Part shown: in pieces, positions 1 through 12,900 of the stretch
How the letters are laid out: each line of letters starts with the position of its first letter
How positions within the stretch are numbered: the first letter of the stretch is position 1
Assembly: GCA_021442155.1 (NCBI GenBank)
Contig: CM038229.1
Coordinates: 67,290,443-67,354,442, forward strand
Origin: Cymbidium sinense
Lineage: Eukaryota; Streptophyta; Magnoliopsida; Asparagales; Orchidaceae
Length of the DNA stretch: 64,000 bases
Reading direction: 5' to 3'
The notes under the pieces: model-generated
Told to the model about the DNA's origin: nothing
Databases searched by the model: none
The model's input: only the letters and a program-made list of their open reading frames with translations
Made by a program: the position numbers and the translations under genes

Positions 1-211
1 TTCCAATCAAATTTTTAAATCTTCTCTAAATCCATTTGAACCCAACTTAACACTTCCAAGATGTTGGGTGTGGGTTCAAATTTTAAATTCAAATTCAAAA
101 ATCAACAAAAATAGAAATCTGATCTAAGTTTATTTCCTACATTGTAGATTCTCAACATCAATCACAGTTACAGCTACAGTTCAGTCCTTTAGTTTTTACA
201 GTTGATTAGAA
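1..211 (+). other. End of the untranslated leader of element B
   Basis: This AT-rich leader precedes the first plausible gag start (ATG at 212). It contains a stem-loop whose arms, ATTTGAACCCA (34-44) and TGGGTTCAAAT (71-81), pair over 11 bp. That is the same kind of structure as the tandem stem-loops in element C's leader. No promoter or splice site is evident. Confidence 0.6.
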
Positions 212-3200
212 ATGGCAAGTTCACAGAAGTTTGTGTTCACTTTCCCTTATGGCATGGAATTGGCCTTGCATCAGGCCAGTCTCCCCTGAGCTGATCATAC
301 CCACCTTATCCATTTCGGCCAAGGTTTTGAGGGAGTAAAGATCACCTTTGAGGGCACTCCCCTCACAACTGTCAGTAGGACTGCGATGGCTGGGCATAAG
401 CCAGTCATCTAGATTGATTTATCCTCAAATTTTGACCTCCCCTCATCAAAGAGGAAAGTAGTGGTGGTCCCATCCATTTTAGCAGTGATAGTGACAGCAC
501 CTACATGCCCCGTGGTTTCCCATGCTGCCCCAGTAAAGGCTAACACCCACTCTTTGGCACCCTCTAAGGGTAAGGCTTCTCTAATTCTAGAGATTGCCTC
601 TCCAGCCTTTAAGGTTGGGTCTAGTTCTTACTCTACTCATCCTACCCAGACATAGAGGAGAAATAAAAATCACATGATCAAATGGTATCATACCAGGATT
701 TCTAGAGAGATAGAGGCCACTATGCGGTCAATTGTAGAGGAGGTTCCTACTCTGATCACCTTGATGGTCACGGTGAACCAGCTTCATCCTCTCTCTGGGT
801 CAGATAGAGAGGATGCTAGAAGGATCCACACTTCACCTCCTCTAGTGGTTCAACACCATCCCTCAGTTACTCGGAGCAGGAGGTCATATGCCGGCCTCCA
901 ATCAGTTTTACGCCAAGTTGGCGGAGCTTATGGACGTTCTGAGTCTAGAGCTTAATTTGATTTGAGATCTATCATCCCCTATAGTGTTGGGAAACATCTG
1001 TGATAGGAGAGGGCCAAAGAGGCCCATACATCTGTTCATATCACCAGTAGGGAGAGGAGGAGGTTCAATCGCCAGTCGATAGCTTTTGCACTCATCAATT
1101 TTCTTCGATTGCTACCGTCGACCATAAATAACATCCACTTATAGGGATGACCCATCATAGGAAGAGGGTCCCTACCCTGAGAGAGTCAGTGTTGTCTCCA
1201 CCACACCACTCTACCCCCCATCCACCATCACCTGTTCACATCACAACATCTTCAATTTCTCCAAAGGTCATGAAGGCCATATCCGGGGAGAAGCATACCC
1301 CATTGGTGATCCGGCTACGAGGATCCTACTCCATCTACACCTCCTACTATGGAAAGGATGAGGTCTGCTGCTTGACCTTCTTCCCCAATGGTGGTGCGGA
1401 GGGAGTGGCGACCCTGAAGCATAGTGGTCATCCCTTCACCAACTCCACCAGTTCAGCAGAACATGGAGATGGTAGCAGCTATTGCAGAGGGAGCAGATAA
1501 TAGCCTAGCTTCATTGATGATAGTAGAACCTCCTAGGAGTGTTACCCCTTTCAGATTTAGTGACAGTCAGGAGTGTGTCTCTTCTAGCGAGTATAGTCCT
1601 CATAAGATTGACTCTCCAGCAGTAGGCGAGGTCCGGTGCCTCTCAGTATATGACAGTGATCATACCGATCAGCTAAAATCATTTATTCTCATTCAGATTG
1701 ATCATTCTCTAGAGGATATAGTAGCACATTATCTTGTAGATAAGAAGGAAATTTTGTGGTATGACTGGTTAGAGGAGGAGAACATCAGCTTTGATCCTAA
1801 TGAAGATGATTTGTTGGGAGACTTAGGGGGTCTGTATGGTGGATACTAGGGGATCCCTTCTTAGGGAGCAACAGGCCATGAAAGGTGATGAGGTTGATCA
1901 GGAAGACATAGCCCAATCAGCCCAACACCTCCGATATCAGTTAAAGCAGAAAGATGAGCATATAGATAGTATGGTGAGGCAGCTTGAAGACTTGTTTGCA
2001 GCAGCTTTAGTACTTCAAAAATAAGCTCCAGTAGTTCATCCTACTACAGCTGATATTCGTCAGCCAGAGTTAGTGCATGTCTTGGACCCAGCCAAGACCT
2101 TACATCTCATTGAGTAAGGTAGCACTAGCATGTATAGGGAGGTAGTAAAAAATACCATATAAGAGAAAGATATCAGATCCATGATTGAGCAACAAGTGAA
2201 GGAAGCGTTGGCTCAAGCCCAGGGAGGAACATCAGTTCTAAAGGGTAGACCCTACCCAGAGAAATTTGATGCAATCCAATATCCCAAGGGTATCGTCCTA
2301 CCTTCCTTCAATAGCAATGATGGCAGGGAAACCCAAGGCAGCATATTGCACACTTCAGGGCTAGTTGTTGCAACGATGGTGGCAATGATGCTTTAATATT
2401 CTGCCTCTTCGTTAGTAGCCTAGCAGGGATTACTTTCGATTGGTATGTTTAACTTCCTAATGGTTCAATAAAGATATTTACTAAGTTAGAGCAACTCTTT
2501 ATCAAGAGGTTTGCTGGAGCTGAGCAAAGGGTTACTAAAGGTGATCTCATTGTAGCAGAACAACACTCATGTGAGTCTCTTATTGACTATATTCTTTGAT
2601 GGCGTAACCTGAGTATGAAATGTCAGCCACAGCTATTTGAGCAGCATGCCATTGAGATTCTTCTAAAGAATGTCCATGGCCTGGTTGCCTTCCTGCTTAA
2701 GGTATTCAGTTTCAAAATATTTGAGAAGCTAATTAATAAGGCGGCTAGTTTACAAGGAGAGGCCAAATAGTTGCCTTTTCAAGACCAATTGCTTAAAGCA
2801 AAGCTGCAAAAGGTTTATGAGAAGAAGTTGGGAACAGAGACAATGGTAGATAAGGGGAAGCAACCAACTAGAGATCTATCTGAGAGACCACGACCTCAAC
2901 AGCCTTCGCTTCCACCTCCTCTACCACTACTGAGGCAGCCCTACCGGCCTCCAGCAGCCTCCATGACCAGCATCGCCGCCTCCTCAGCCATACCACCAGT
3001 AGCAGCAATACACATACCCGTCATCAGGTAGCTAGGGTCCACTTACTCTTTTAGATAAGCTTAACAAACCTTATTCATTTAAGAGGAGGTAATCAGGAAG
3101 ATCTTTAATAATCTTTTAAAGAAGCCTAATTTTTAGCTACCCAAGCCTAGGAGACTGGAGGAAGTAGGCAAAAGTCATGATCCTAACTTTTGCCCATACC

Positions 3201-3560
3201 ACCGTATGTTAGGCCATATTTTGGAGGATTGCTTCACATTAAGGACTGGCTTGAACATAGTTTCAAGACTGGTGTTGTAGTTATCCCGAAGGAATACCTT
3301 ATAGAACCACCATCCAGTTCCATTAGGGTAATCCTTGGGGATACATGTGATCCTTCTAAAACTAAAGAATGCTGGGATATTTCTTTATTCAAAACCTCTA
3401 AAAAGATCGTCCAAAAAATCAAGAAACTTTTCTTGTAGGTGCTTGAGTCAGCTCGAACCTCTAACATCAAGGAAGGTTTTCAAGTTACCAATGCCAACTC
3501 AAGGAAAAGGGAATGTAGCGTGTATTAGCACAGGATATCCAGTAGTGTAACCACCGATCG
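212..3560 (+). pseudogene. gag: Broken gag of Tat element B
   Basis: Gag would form the capsid and nucleocapsid of the virus-like particle. Translation from ATG 212 starts MASSQKFVFTFPYG and is soon broken by a stop; several frames are needed to follow it. The stretch at about 1424-1849 is acidic. At about 2030-2400 lies a conserved segment with RPYPEKFDAIQYPKG. At about 2430-2760 lies the retrotransposon-gag core, including WYV-LPNGSIKIFTKLEQLF. A Pro-rich stretch follows at about 2880-3030. A zinc-knuckle-like motif, C-P-Y-H then GH and ILEDC, sits at 3190-3231. The N-terminal part before the gag core is unusually long (about 600 codons). Element C carries the same layout in reverse at 20331-24165. 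Confidence 0.82.
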
Positions 3561-4569
3561 AGTCCAGCCTCTAATCTACCGTTGCAGCTACCACATCTGT
3601 GACTTCTTCTACTTCAACTAGTTCTTCTTTTTCTAGTAGTATAACTCTTATATCAGTGGATAAGGGAATCAAATCCCTTACCCCACTCACTTTACTTGAT
3701 TTCTACTTTGTACCACCTATCAAATCCAAGAAATTGAAGAATAAAGCTAGCTTGGATTACATCTGTGCCACTTCTGATGAGTTGTCTATTTCTATTCTTA
3801 ATGATAACTCTTCAAGTCAAAAAAATTATAACAATTTTGATCTTCCTCTTTGTAATTGAGAGATGGACTTTCCTACTCTAAATACTACAGGTTCACCTCT
3901 TTAGATAGATTGGAATTATCCAATTTTGAGGGTCCCATAAGAGAAGATGTAGGTGAGCCTGATGTGGAGGTAGAACTTTCCATTACCCTGCCACAAGAGA
4001 TCACCAAAGTCAACCTCCGTATTGGCAAGGTTCTACCTCCTAGGGCAGTACATCAAAATAGAAGAAAATAAGCCATTGGTTCAGAGGATCGAGAAGCCCC
4101 TCTATAAAATGCTCCACCCTTGGATATGCTTGTAGAGGATCATCCCAAGGTGGATTACAATGTCCTCTCTCATCTAAGAAAGTTACCATCTAAGCTAATT
4201 TAATATGATGCCCTTGTCTTATCCAAAGATATTAGGGAATCATTAATCAAGGCTCTTTTTAATTTTGAGAAATCCTTAGATCAGCTGACCACTATAGGTG
4301 AGGAGGCACATTATACAAAAGAAGTTCAGGAGACCACCTTGACAGGTGAAAATCTTCTTCTGGGCGATCTGGAGCACAATCGTCCCCTCTACATCACAAT
4401 CGACATTGATAGGATCAGACTAGCCAGAGTTCTCGTTAATCCAAGTGCATCGGTGATCATTATGAGTCTAAAGACTCTTGCATATTTGAGGATCGACATC
4501 TCCACACTTTGAGGAGATCGACTGATGTTGAGAGGATTCAATGAACAAGGTGAGTGGGCTTTAGGTTCT
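3561..4569 (+). pseudogene. Gag-protease junction and first half of aspartic protease, element B
   Basis: Fragments in the plus frames cover the gag C-terminus (Ser/Thr-rich, 3599-3700) and the start of the aspartic protease. Near 4380-4500 the translation reads RPLYITIDID, then VLVNPSAS and IIMSLKTL. In this family the active site normally reads D-x-S/T/G. Here the catalytic Asp is Asn (AAT), consistent with G-to-A decay. Element C's copy still has GAT at this point. The frame is cut at 4569 by insertion of C and resumes at 38937 with IVLPLEIG. Confidence 0.75.
4565..4569. repeat. Target-site duplication GTTCT, left copy
   Basis: These five bases immediately precede TGTGGAGAAA, the plus-strand appearance of element C's LTR end. 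The same five bases follow the other end of C at 38932. Five bp is the normal Ty3/gypsy duplication length. Confidence 0.9.
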
Positions 4570-5613
4570 TGTGGAGAAAAATTCCTATACAAAGTTGCCT
4601 TTCAAATCTATTGGTGAGAAAAGAAAGACAAGTACTTATAGAAATTCATATTTTTAGGATGCCACATAGATTCATAGATGTACTAATTCGGGTGATCAAA
4701 TACATCATCAAGGAAATAGTGTACTATCTTGAGATATAGAAGTCACTACCCTTTAATGGACCTAATCACCTCAATAAGAACTTTTAAGGATGATGGGTCT
4801 GCATATGTATGAGAGATTCTTCCCCTACTTTATATGGAAAAGTAAAGCAGGGTTTGTTTTGAACCGAGTTCATTAAGTTCCCTACAGCGGAAAGCCCCCA
4901 TAGTTAATTACATCCTAAGGAATGGGAATTCCTTAGGAAAACTCTCGATTAAGGTAAATGATTGTTATCTTTGAAGATTTCAATAGGAAAGGACTATCAA
5001 TTGATTGGTTTATTTTTGAAAGATCAAATAGGATTGATCAAGTTATTATCAAAGCCAAAATGGAAGATCGTAGAGATGAGAAGAAACTTAGCGAACATCT
5101 CAAGCTATCCTTAGGAAAACTCTCGATTAAGGTAAATAATTGTTATCTTTGAAGATTTCAATAGGAATGGGGATTCCTTAGGAAAACTCTCGATTAAGGT
5201 AAATGATTGTTATCTTTGAAGATTTCAATAGGAAAGGACTATCAATTTATTGGTTTATTTTTGAAAGATCAAATAGGATTGATCAAAAGAGGGAGTTATT
5301 ATCAAAGCCAAAATGGAAGATACGTAGGAGATGCCCACGATGCTAGGAAACTTAGCGAACATCTCAAGCTATCCTATATTTGGGCTTTACATTTTTGAAA
5401 TTGATTTAGCTTGTTTATGTTGAATTTTTATTAGAAATTTAGGACTGATGATTCATTAACACAAGATTAAGGAAATGCCTAAGATGTGAGGATTTAAGCT
5501 TACATCCCATAAAGAGGAGAAGTAACATCAGAACCTAAATCTAGGGAGCTTTGGCGAGGGCCGAAAGCATAACTTAAATCTAAGGTAAAAAATAGGTATT
5601 TAGTTTACCTTCA
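4570..5613 (-). repeat. Second, 5'-truncated LTR copy of element C (1.04 kb)
   Basis: On the plus strand this begins TGTGGAGAAAAATTCC, the LTR end in reverse, next to the target duplication. It covers the last 1.04 kb of the LTR and stops at GTTTACCTTCA, equivalent to about 6400 in the adjacent full LTR. There the terminus TGTGGAGAAA of the complete LTR follows (5614). This is the same terminus-to-interior join as in element B. Confidence 0.85.
4931..5260. repeat. Local triplication of a CCTTAGGAAAACTCTCGATT unit
   Basis: The segment starting CCTTAGGAAAACTCTCGATT and running into GTTATCTTTGAAGATTTCAA occurs at 4931, 5109 and 5176, while other LTR copies have it once (for example 5977 and 26754). 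The first unit is about 178 bp and the second about 67 bp, so these are two stacked tandem duplications. Confidence 0.8.
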
Positions 5614-7179
5614 TGTGGAGAAAAACTCCTATATAGGGAGTCACCTTCAAATCTATGGGGAGAAATGAAAGAGCCAACACATATATAAAAGATTCATCTT
5701 GGTAAGATGCCACGTAGATCCGCAGATGTACTTATTCTGGTGATCAAATATATCATCAAGGTATAGTCTACTATCTCGAAATATAGAAGTCACTTCCTTT
5801 TAATGGAACCAATCACCTCAATAAGGACTCCTAAGGATGATGGATCTACATATGTACTAGAGATTCTTCCCTTACTTTATATAGAAAAGTAAAGCAGGGT
5901 TTATTTTAAATCGGGTTCGTTAAGTTTTCTGTAAGGGCAAGCCCCCATAGTTAATTACATTCTAAGGGACGGGATCCCTTAAGAAAACTCTCGATTAAGG
6001 TAAATGAGCATTGTCTTTGAAGATTTCAATAGGGAAGGACTATCAATCGATTAGTTTATGTTTTAATGATCAAAAGAGAGAGTTATTATCGAGGAAAAAT
6101 GGAAGATAAATAGAAGATGCCTATGATGCTAGGAATTCTAACAAGCATTTCAAACTATCCTATAGTTGGGCTTTACATTTTTGAAATCGATTTAGTTTGT
6201 TTGAGTTGTATTTTTCATTATAATTTTAGGACTTAATATTCCTTAAGACAAGATTAAAGAAATTCCTAAGAGGTGAGAAATTATGCTTATGGCCCACAAA
6301 GAGAAGAAGCAACCTCAAAACCTAAATCTAGGGAGCTTCAGCGAGGACCAAAAGCACAACCTAAATCTAAGGCAAAATGGGTACTTGGTTTGCCTTCACA
6401 AGAGAGGACAAACCACCCAGCAGCTTGGACTTACAACCGCCTGGGGGTGGCCGCCAACTAACTCCTCTTACAATTTTAAATATATGTAGGCAAGTCTTTA
6501 TGCTTATGCAAGATAGCTAAGCTGTTATTATTTAGAAAGAGACTAAGTCCTTAAACTCACTCCCTAAAGAGACTAGATCATGTAAAGGGATGCTTCAAAT
6601 GACCTAAATCTAATGCAATTCAAATTTCATTTTATTTTCATTTTTGGACAATTATTTTGACTCATGCTAATAGGATTTTCTTATGACTAATGCATGAGAA
6701 AGAAGATTATTGGCCAAAATCAGTGAGAAGGGAGGAGGTGAGTTTCCACCATGGCTCTCATAGGTCAAGCCAAGTTTCTCAAAGTGGAAGCTCCAATCAA
6801 GAGTGAAATAAGATGCAGTGCATGATATTAAAGAAATGCTCATCCTAAGGGGTTGCTAATTCTTTTATCTTGATTTTAAACCTAAGCTTTAGTGAGGTTA
6901 TGAGTTGTTTAATTTTAATTTTGAGTTATTAAGTTTGGTAAAAGATTTATTTTTTTCCTAAAGAGCCTAATCCACATCATCATACATAAAGCAAGGAAGA
7001 AACTAGAAAATCATGCCACTTAATGCAAAGCTAAACAAATCATCAATCAATTTATAAAGCTAATCAAAAGAATAAAGGCCATTGGTCGGCACCACCGCAA
7101 AAACTCAAAATATCAAATATGGGTGGCAGCCCTTATACAACCCAGATTACAAATGAATTAAATTACAAGCAAAGGAATT

Positions 7180-7265
7180 CATTATTATGGGGTCTTCAAG
7201 CTTTATTCTTCTTCTTTTTCTTTCTTCTTTCTTCTTTCTTCTTCTTGGTTCTCTTTGATGGTTGG
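7180..7265 (-). repeat. Purine (GAA) tract near the end of the C 3' LTR
   Basis: The plus strand is a run of CTT and TTCTTT units; in LTR orientation it is a GAAGAAAGAAG tract flanked by GAAGCTT. The same tract lies at 28010-28095 (C 5' LTR), 52235-52300 and 56770-56830 (B). Confidence 0.7.
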
Positions 7266-9929
7266 GTGGATGCTCCAAGGCTTCACATGGTGCATAAGAT
7301 AGGCTCTTATGACCAATGTTCATTCTAATCCCCATAACAATCATTCCAAAATCCTAATTATACAAATTTACATGAAAGGGAAAAGTGAAAATCGAACTAA
7401 AATCTGCAAAATAAATATTAGCTAAAATTAAACCACACAATTCCCAAGCATGTATATTGGACTTATCACCCCACACATGGGTGACTAAGTCCACCTGGCC
7501 TATGGATTATGCTTAGGGGCATAAAGCACCTACAAGCAAAAATATTTCTATTTTTATTTATGATAGTGCTCTTAAGCACAATCCCCAACAGAAAAGAATA
7601 GTTAGACTATGGATGTCCAACCATTCATTATATGAGCATGCACCCTAACATTCAGTCTAAAACACATATCATAAAACAAAACAAACATCAAACCAAACAA
7701 TGACCTAACCTAAGGCTAGAAGTGGTGACTTAGGCTAATGTGTGCGGAAGGTTTGTGTGGTATGCTTATATGGCTTTAGGTTCAAATTTTCTAAGTGTGA
7801 AGAACATGTTCAACTTAGAGGAGGTTTCATTTAAGTTGTTTAATTATTTGTTATTTCATATTTTTATTTGGTTTAAGTTGATCTTATAGTTAATTACTAA
7901 GTTATGAAGAGAGGGAAAGAGAAGGGAACCTCTCTTTCCTTCCCTAACCTTAAATAATTTCTAAAGTAGGTTCACATTTTAATTTCATTTAAGTAAATGT
8001 TTTGATTAAATCATCTAATTAATCCTAAGTTTAGATAAACTCTAAACAAACCAATTCAAAAGAAAGGCATTTTAAGATTAAATAAAATGAATCAAAATTC
8101 ACATAACACACATTACTTCATTTCTTTCCCAACATATATAACATGCATATGGATGGACCCTAAGCATATCTATACACATAAATGAGAGTATTTAACACAC
8201 TTTATGATGCATGCTAAGTAATCCATTTAAGAAAATTTAGAAGTTGAATATGCATGATTTTTCTTAAGTAGAAAGGGTTTTTCTTATCCAAATTTTCACA
8301 TACATGAAAAGTAAGAAAGGCATAAGTGAGTATAGCCATTGTTAACTGAGGTGTAAGGTACAAGACCTACTTAGGCTACTTAAAGCCTCACAACCTTGGG
8401 TTGTCCGACTAATATACCACTTTTCTTAAATACAAACATATGTATAAAAGAAATGAAATGGAAAAGAAAATGCAAAAGTTGATTAATGGATTCATTTTAT
8501 TTATGCAATTTATGTATGTATAGTAACCCTTCTTAGATAGTATAGGATGAATAGGGTATGGAATAAAATAAGTGTTAGGTTCTTTTCAAGTGAACCCTAC
8601 ACCGTACCAACTCCTATTCAAAACTATACCAACATAAGAAAGAAAGAAACCTATGCTAAATATGTCTTTATAATCTATCACATGCAAGCTTATAAGTAAA
8701 GTATAAGTAGCACACTTTCAAATTTGGTATTTGGTTTATATATTTTGAAAATAATTTGGATTTAGTAGTGATAATAGCCACTCATATTTCTACTTTAGCC
8801 AACACATGCAAATTTGGCATAAAGTAAACAATTTCATTTTAAAATTTGAATTCAAAACTATGAATGCATGATATCACATGACATACAACTTAGCATGTTG
8901 GGAAAGATCAAAGTAATGAAAGCATGTAAACAAACTCACTTCACTTAAATCCTAAAGACATTCTTATTTAGAATCAAAGTGAATTTCAAAGTGATTTTTG
9001 TTGAAGTTTGAATTTTGAAAAGGTGAGATGAGTTTGTTATTCCTAACCCATTCCCACATGTGTTTGATTTTTTGTTTAATTTTAGATAATTAAATCCATT
9101 TTATGTGTTGATTAGGTTAAGGTATGAATTAAGTAACTTAATTAACCCTTACCTACACACCTTAGAATTAACAAATAATTATGAGCCAATGAGATGACAT
9201 AAAACCCACAAGAAATTTAAATTTGCAATGCACCTAATAATGAAAAGGCCTAATGCAATTTGGCTCACAATTAAAAGGGGTTTAGCTTAAGTAATTTCAA
9301 AACACCCTTTCATACATGAATGGGGTTTGATTTCTTAATTGAACTTAGGCTATTAAACACCTAAAGCATCTACCCAAAGTAGATTAATTAAGTTCTATAA
9401 ATTTTTAGAATTTTAGAAATTGGTTAAGGGATAATTAATGAATTAACTCTAATTAAGATTAAAGAGAAAGAGGGGTTTGGGGAATAGCTTAGGAAATGCC
9501 CCAAAATTATTTCATAAACCTCTACTTATTGGATCGACCTTAATCAACTTAATCATAGTTAAAATCACTAATCATACTAATTATGCTTAATTATAGGAGG
9601 GTAATTAAGGAAACCATATGCAATTACTCTAATCAAGCCTTCAACAAATCCCAAGAAAATTAGTGGAGGCATAAGTCATCCTCTAAAACCTACCCAAGAA
9701 ATTTGGGATTGATCACAGGCTTAATTAAAAAGTAATTAACAAAATAAACTTTTTAATAAAAAAAAAAATCATAATTAAAATCATTGAAATTAATTTTAAA
9801 ATATTCTAGGTTTAATTATCTATCCATAGGATTTTATTTCACATTTTTCTAAATTTTCTAAGAGTTATGAATTTTGAAGATATTAGAAATTAATTAATTA
9901 AGCATTTTAAATAATCCCTAACTAATCCA

Positions 9930-10190
9930 CTACACGCGCGGATGACAAGCGCTTTATTACAGCCATGAGGGGATCACTTAAATCAATAAAATCGAGTATT
10001 GGCACGACGCTTATCTCACATCCATCAAAGATCGATGGCTGGGATCTCCCGATTTAAATGATAAAGGATTTCTAACATGTAATTATCTCCATCCATCTAA
10101 AATGTGGATGGATGATGATCATTTAGTTCTCTTGATCAAGAGACCATCCATGATCAAGGGAAGATCCAAGCGATCTAGCATGGAATCAAA
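9930..10190 (-). promoter_or_regulatory. GC-rich island with hairpin in the C 3' LTR
   Basis: Equivalent to the island of B's LTR but decayed. The CCATCCATC...GGATGGATG stem is kept (10093-10117), and so are palindromic TTGATCAAGAG and CATGATCAAGG parts. Confidence 0.55.
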
Positions 10191-11040
10191 CCAAATTCCC
10201 CACACCATCTAAAGATAGAGCAAAGAAATCCAATGGTCAAAATTAATGGGGTGAAAATTTCTTTCACAAAGCTCCACACCACATTGAGTTTAATGGTCAA
10301 AATCATACCTCATGGAGGTGATCACCATGCTCGATTCCATGGAAGCTTCATCTGGTTGAGATGAAGCCTTAAGTTTTGAGCACTGAGGTTGAGTGGATCT
10401 AATGGGTCACCTCCAGCTTGAGCTTGCTTTGATCAATCTCCTTTCCTTTAGAACTTGAATCAACTTGGTGAGAATTTGGTCACCTAAGTGTGCTTGCAAA
10501 AGGAATTAAAGGAAATGTGTGAAGAAGTTAAATTGGCTCCCTATTTTCAATTTCAAGAAATGGAGAATTCACCTCTCTGATGCTTGATCACTGATGGCTC
10601 CTGGTCTCCTAACACTCAATCAAGGGAATGATTTGAATTTTTAGGGGAGTATATATCCCCTTGAAGGATCACAATGCAATGCCATGCCATTTTGATCCAA
10701 TTGCACAAAGGGTTGTTGATCAGAGTGTACATGGTTTTAGCCATGAGGATTTCCAACCTCCCATGTGCTTAAATTTGAGGAGGAGTTTGAAATTTTAATT
10801 TTGACCATGGTCGGGTTTGGTCTAGACCAAAACCCATTGGGTTGTGCACCACTCATCACTAAGTCCCTTGAGCTTTTAGGAAAGCCTCAAATGTGAAGAG
10901 GGTAATCAAATTACCCATGGATTAGCCAAAATTTGTTCTATGGCCTAGGGGATGGTCATTTTTCTATTTTTTTTGGACATGTTGGTATGTGGAGAAACTA
11001 GTTTGGCCAAGTTTCATGAGAAATTCATTTGATGGGTTTG

Positions 11041-11870
11041 GCTCATGTTGACCCATTTAGGTCAAAATGGGTCAACTTGGGTCAAGTTGACCAATTGGTC
11101 AAATTGGGTCAAACCAAGGGTTGGGTCAAGTTCATATGACCATTTGAAATATTTTGGTGGCTTTGGTTTGATTCAATTTGTATAGTTTTGATTTGGCTCA
11201 TGATTTCATTTAGGTCAAATGGTCAAGTTGACCCATTTGACCTATTTAAGGTTGGTCAAGAGGTAGTTAGTCATATGGAGTGGATATCTTTGTTTCCAAT
11301 CAATTTTGGTTAAGTTCATTTGGCTCAACATGACCCCTTTAGTCAAGTTGGTCTAAGGTCAATTGGGCTAGGTTGGGTCTAGTTGGCCAATTGAGGCTTT
11401 GGTCAACAAGTGATTTGGAATGACTTGACCCATTGGTTCCAATCAATTTGGCTTAGATCAGACACATTTTGACCCTTTAGGTCAAAATGGGTCAACTTGG
11501 GTCAAGTGGCCAATTGGGCTAGGTTAGGCTCAAATGTTGGTTTGGTCAAGTTCAAACATATCATGGAACTTAGATCAATGGCCTGGGGTGAATTTGCAAG
11601 GTTTCATTTTAAGTGTTGACTTGGTCAACCCTTAGGTTTGACTTGGTTTGACCCAATTTGATTGATTGATCATCATCCCATGATGATTGTTGATCATGAT
11701 GAGAGGGATATGAGTTTGGTTCAATCCAATATTAGGATCAAATTTGGCTCATACTTTAGGTCACTTTGGGTCAAGTGAGCCTAAGTGGGTCAAATGGCTT
11801 GGTCAAAAGCTGATTTGAAGTTGATTTTGAAATATAAATCATATGGTTTGAAGTCAAATGGTTGATCCAT
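11041..11870 (-). promoter_or_regulatory. Dense TTGAC (W-box-like) field in the C 3' LTR
   Basis: I count about 30 TTGAC cores on the two strands together, most in the form TTGACC/GGTCAA and several as the palindrome GGTCAAGTTGACC. About 1.6 would be expected by chance in 830 bp. TTGAC(C/T) is the core bound by plant WRKY factors. Whether it acts as an enhancer here is inference. The field lies downstream of the ~175-bp repeats in LTR orientation. Confidence 0.7.
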
Positions 11871-12049
11871 GAAATTTCATATTCAAAGGAAGAATATAAA
11901 GTTTGGGTTTGATTTTGAACTAGATTTTGATTGAGTGATTGAAGTTTGATTTATATGAGCTCATGATTGGTAAAAGAGAAAATCAAGAGTTTGACTTGAT
12001 TGTTTTGAAGTTCAAGATTTTGACTTTTTAGATTGATTGAGGATTTGTT

Positions 12050-12900
12050 TTATTTTGAATTGGTTTTGATTGTTTGAATTTATTTTCTATATGTGAATAT
12101 ATGAGAATATAAATGGATCAAGAGAAAATTTCAAGATTTGAAATTGATTTATCATGATTTTGCTAAGTCCATTGAAGGAAAGGCTTAAGGATTTTGAGTT
12201 GGAGTTTGATTTTTGAATTTGGTTTGATTGATTTATATTTCATTTATATATGTGAATATAAATGAGGATATAAATGGATTATGAGAAAATTCCATTAATT
12301 TGAAATGGTTTGATCAAGATTTTGGCTAAGTCCATTAATGGAGAATTAAGGACTTAAGAAGATTTTAATTGAAATTTAATTTTTGGATTTGATTGGATTG
12401 GTTTATATTTGCATTTCATTTATATATGTGAATATAAATGTGAATATAAATAAGTTTTGAGAAAATCCCATGAGTTTGAATTGATTTGATCAAGATTTAG
12501 GTTAAAACCATTACATGAAATTTAAAGGATTTAAGAAAATTTTAAATTGGAATTTAATTTTTGAATTGGATTTGATTGATTTATATTTATATTTCATTTA
12601 TATATGTGAATATAAATGAGAATATAAATAAGTTTTGAGAAAATCTCAAGGGTTTGAATAAGTTGGATCAAGATTTAGGCTAAATTCATTATAATGGAAA
12701 ATTAAGGGATTTAAGGAAAATTTCATGAATTGATTTGGAGTTTTGGGTATAGTTTGATTGATTTGAATTTATATTTCATTTATATATGTGAATATAAATG
12801 AGAATGGATTATGAGAAAATCTCAAAGGTTTGATTGGTTTGATCATGATTTTGCTAAGTCCTTAAGAGAGGTTAAGGACTTAGAAAAAAATTTGACTTAG
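12050..12900 (-). repeat. Five ~175-bp tandem repeats at the start of the C 3' LTR
   Basis: The marker TATATGTGAATATAAAT recurs at about 12088, 12246, 12422, 12600 and 12782. Each unit also carries a CTAAGTCC(T/A)TTAA-like arm and a TTAAGGACTTAG-like arm that can pair. The block lies about 0.4-1.2 kb inside the LTR start. Confidence 0.8.

Larger units (their letters stand above)
1..4569 (+). mobile_element. Tat-clade Ty3/gypsy element B, left segment (leader end, gag, first half of protease)
   Basis: This plus-strand segment is homologous, in the same order, to the minus-strand region 20170-24165 of element C. It contains the end of the untranslated leader, a long gag region with a retrotransposon gag domain and a zinc knuckle, and the start of the protease. 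It stops abruptly at 4569, where element C is inserted, and continues at 38937. Its 5' LTR and primer site are left of the window. Confidence 0.9.

Noticed and set aside
4570..5613. A separate solo LTR inserted beside element C
   Set aside because: It starts with an LTR end next to C's target duplication but is cut on the inner side, and no second target duplication is seen between it and the full LTR.
7119..7328. 69-codon frame with a poly-Phe stretch that looks like a membrane segment
   Set aside because: The poly-Phe is the translation of the CTT/TTC microsatellite-like tract of the LTR.
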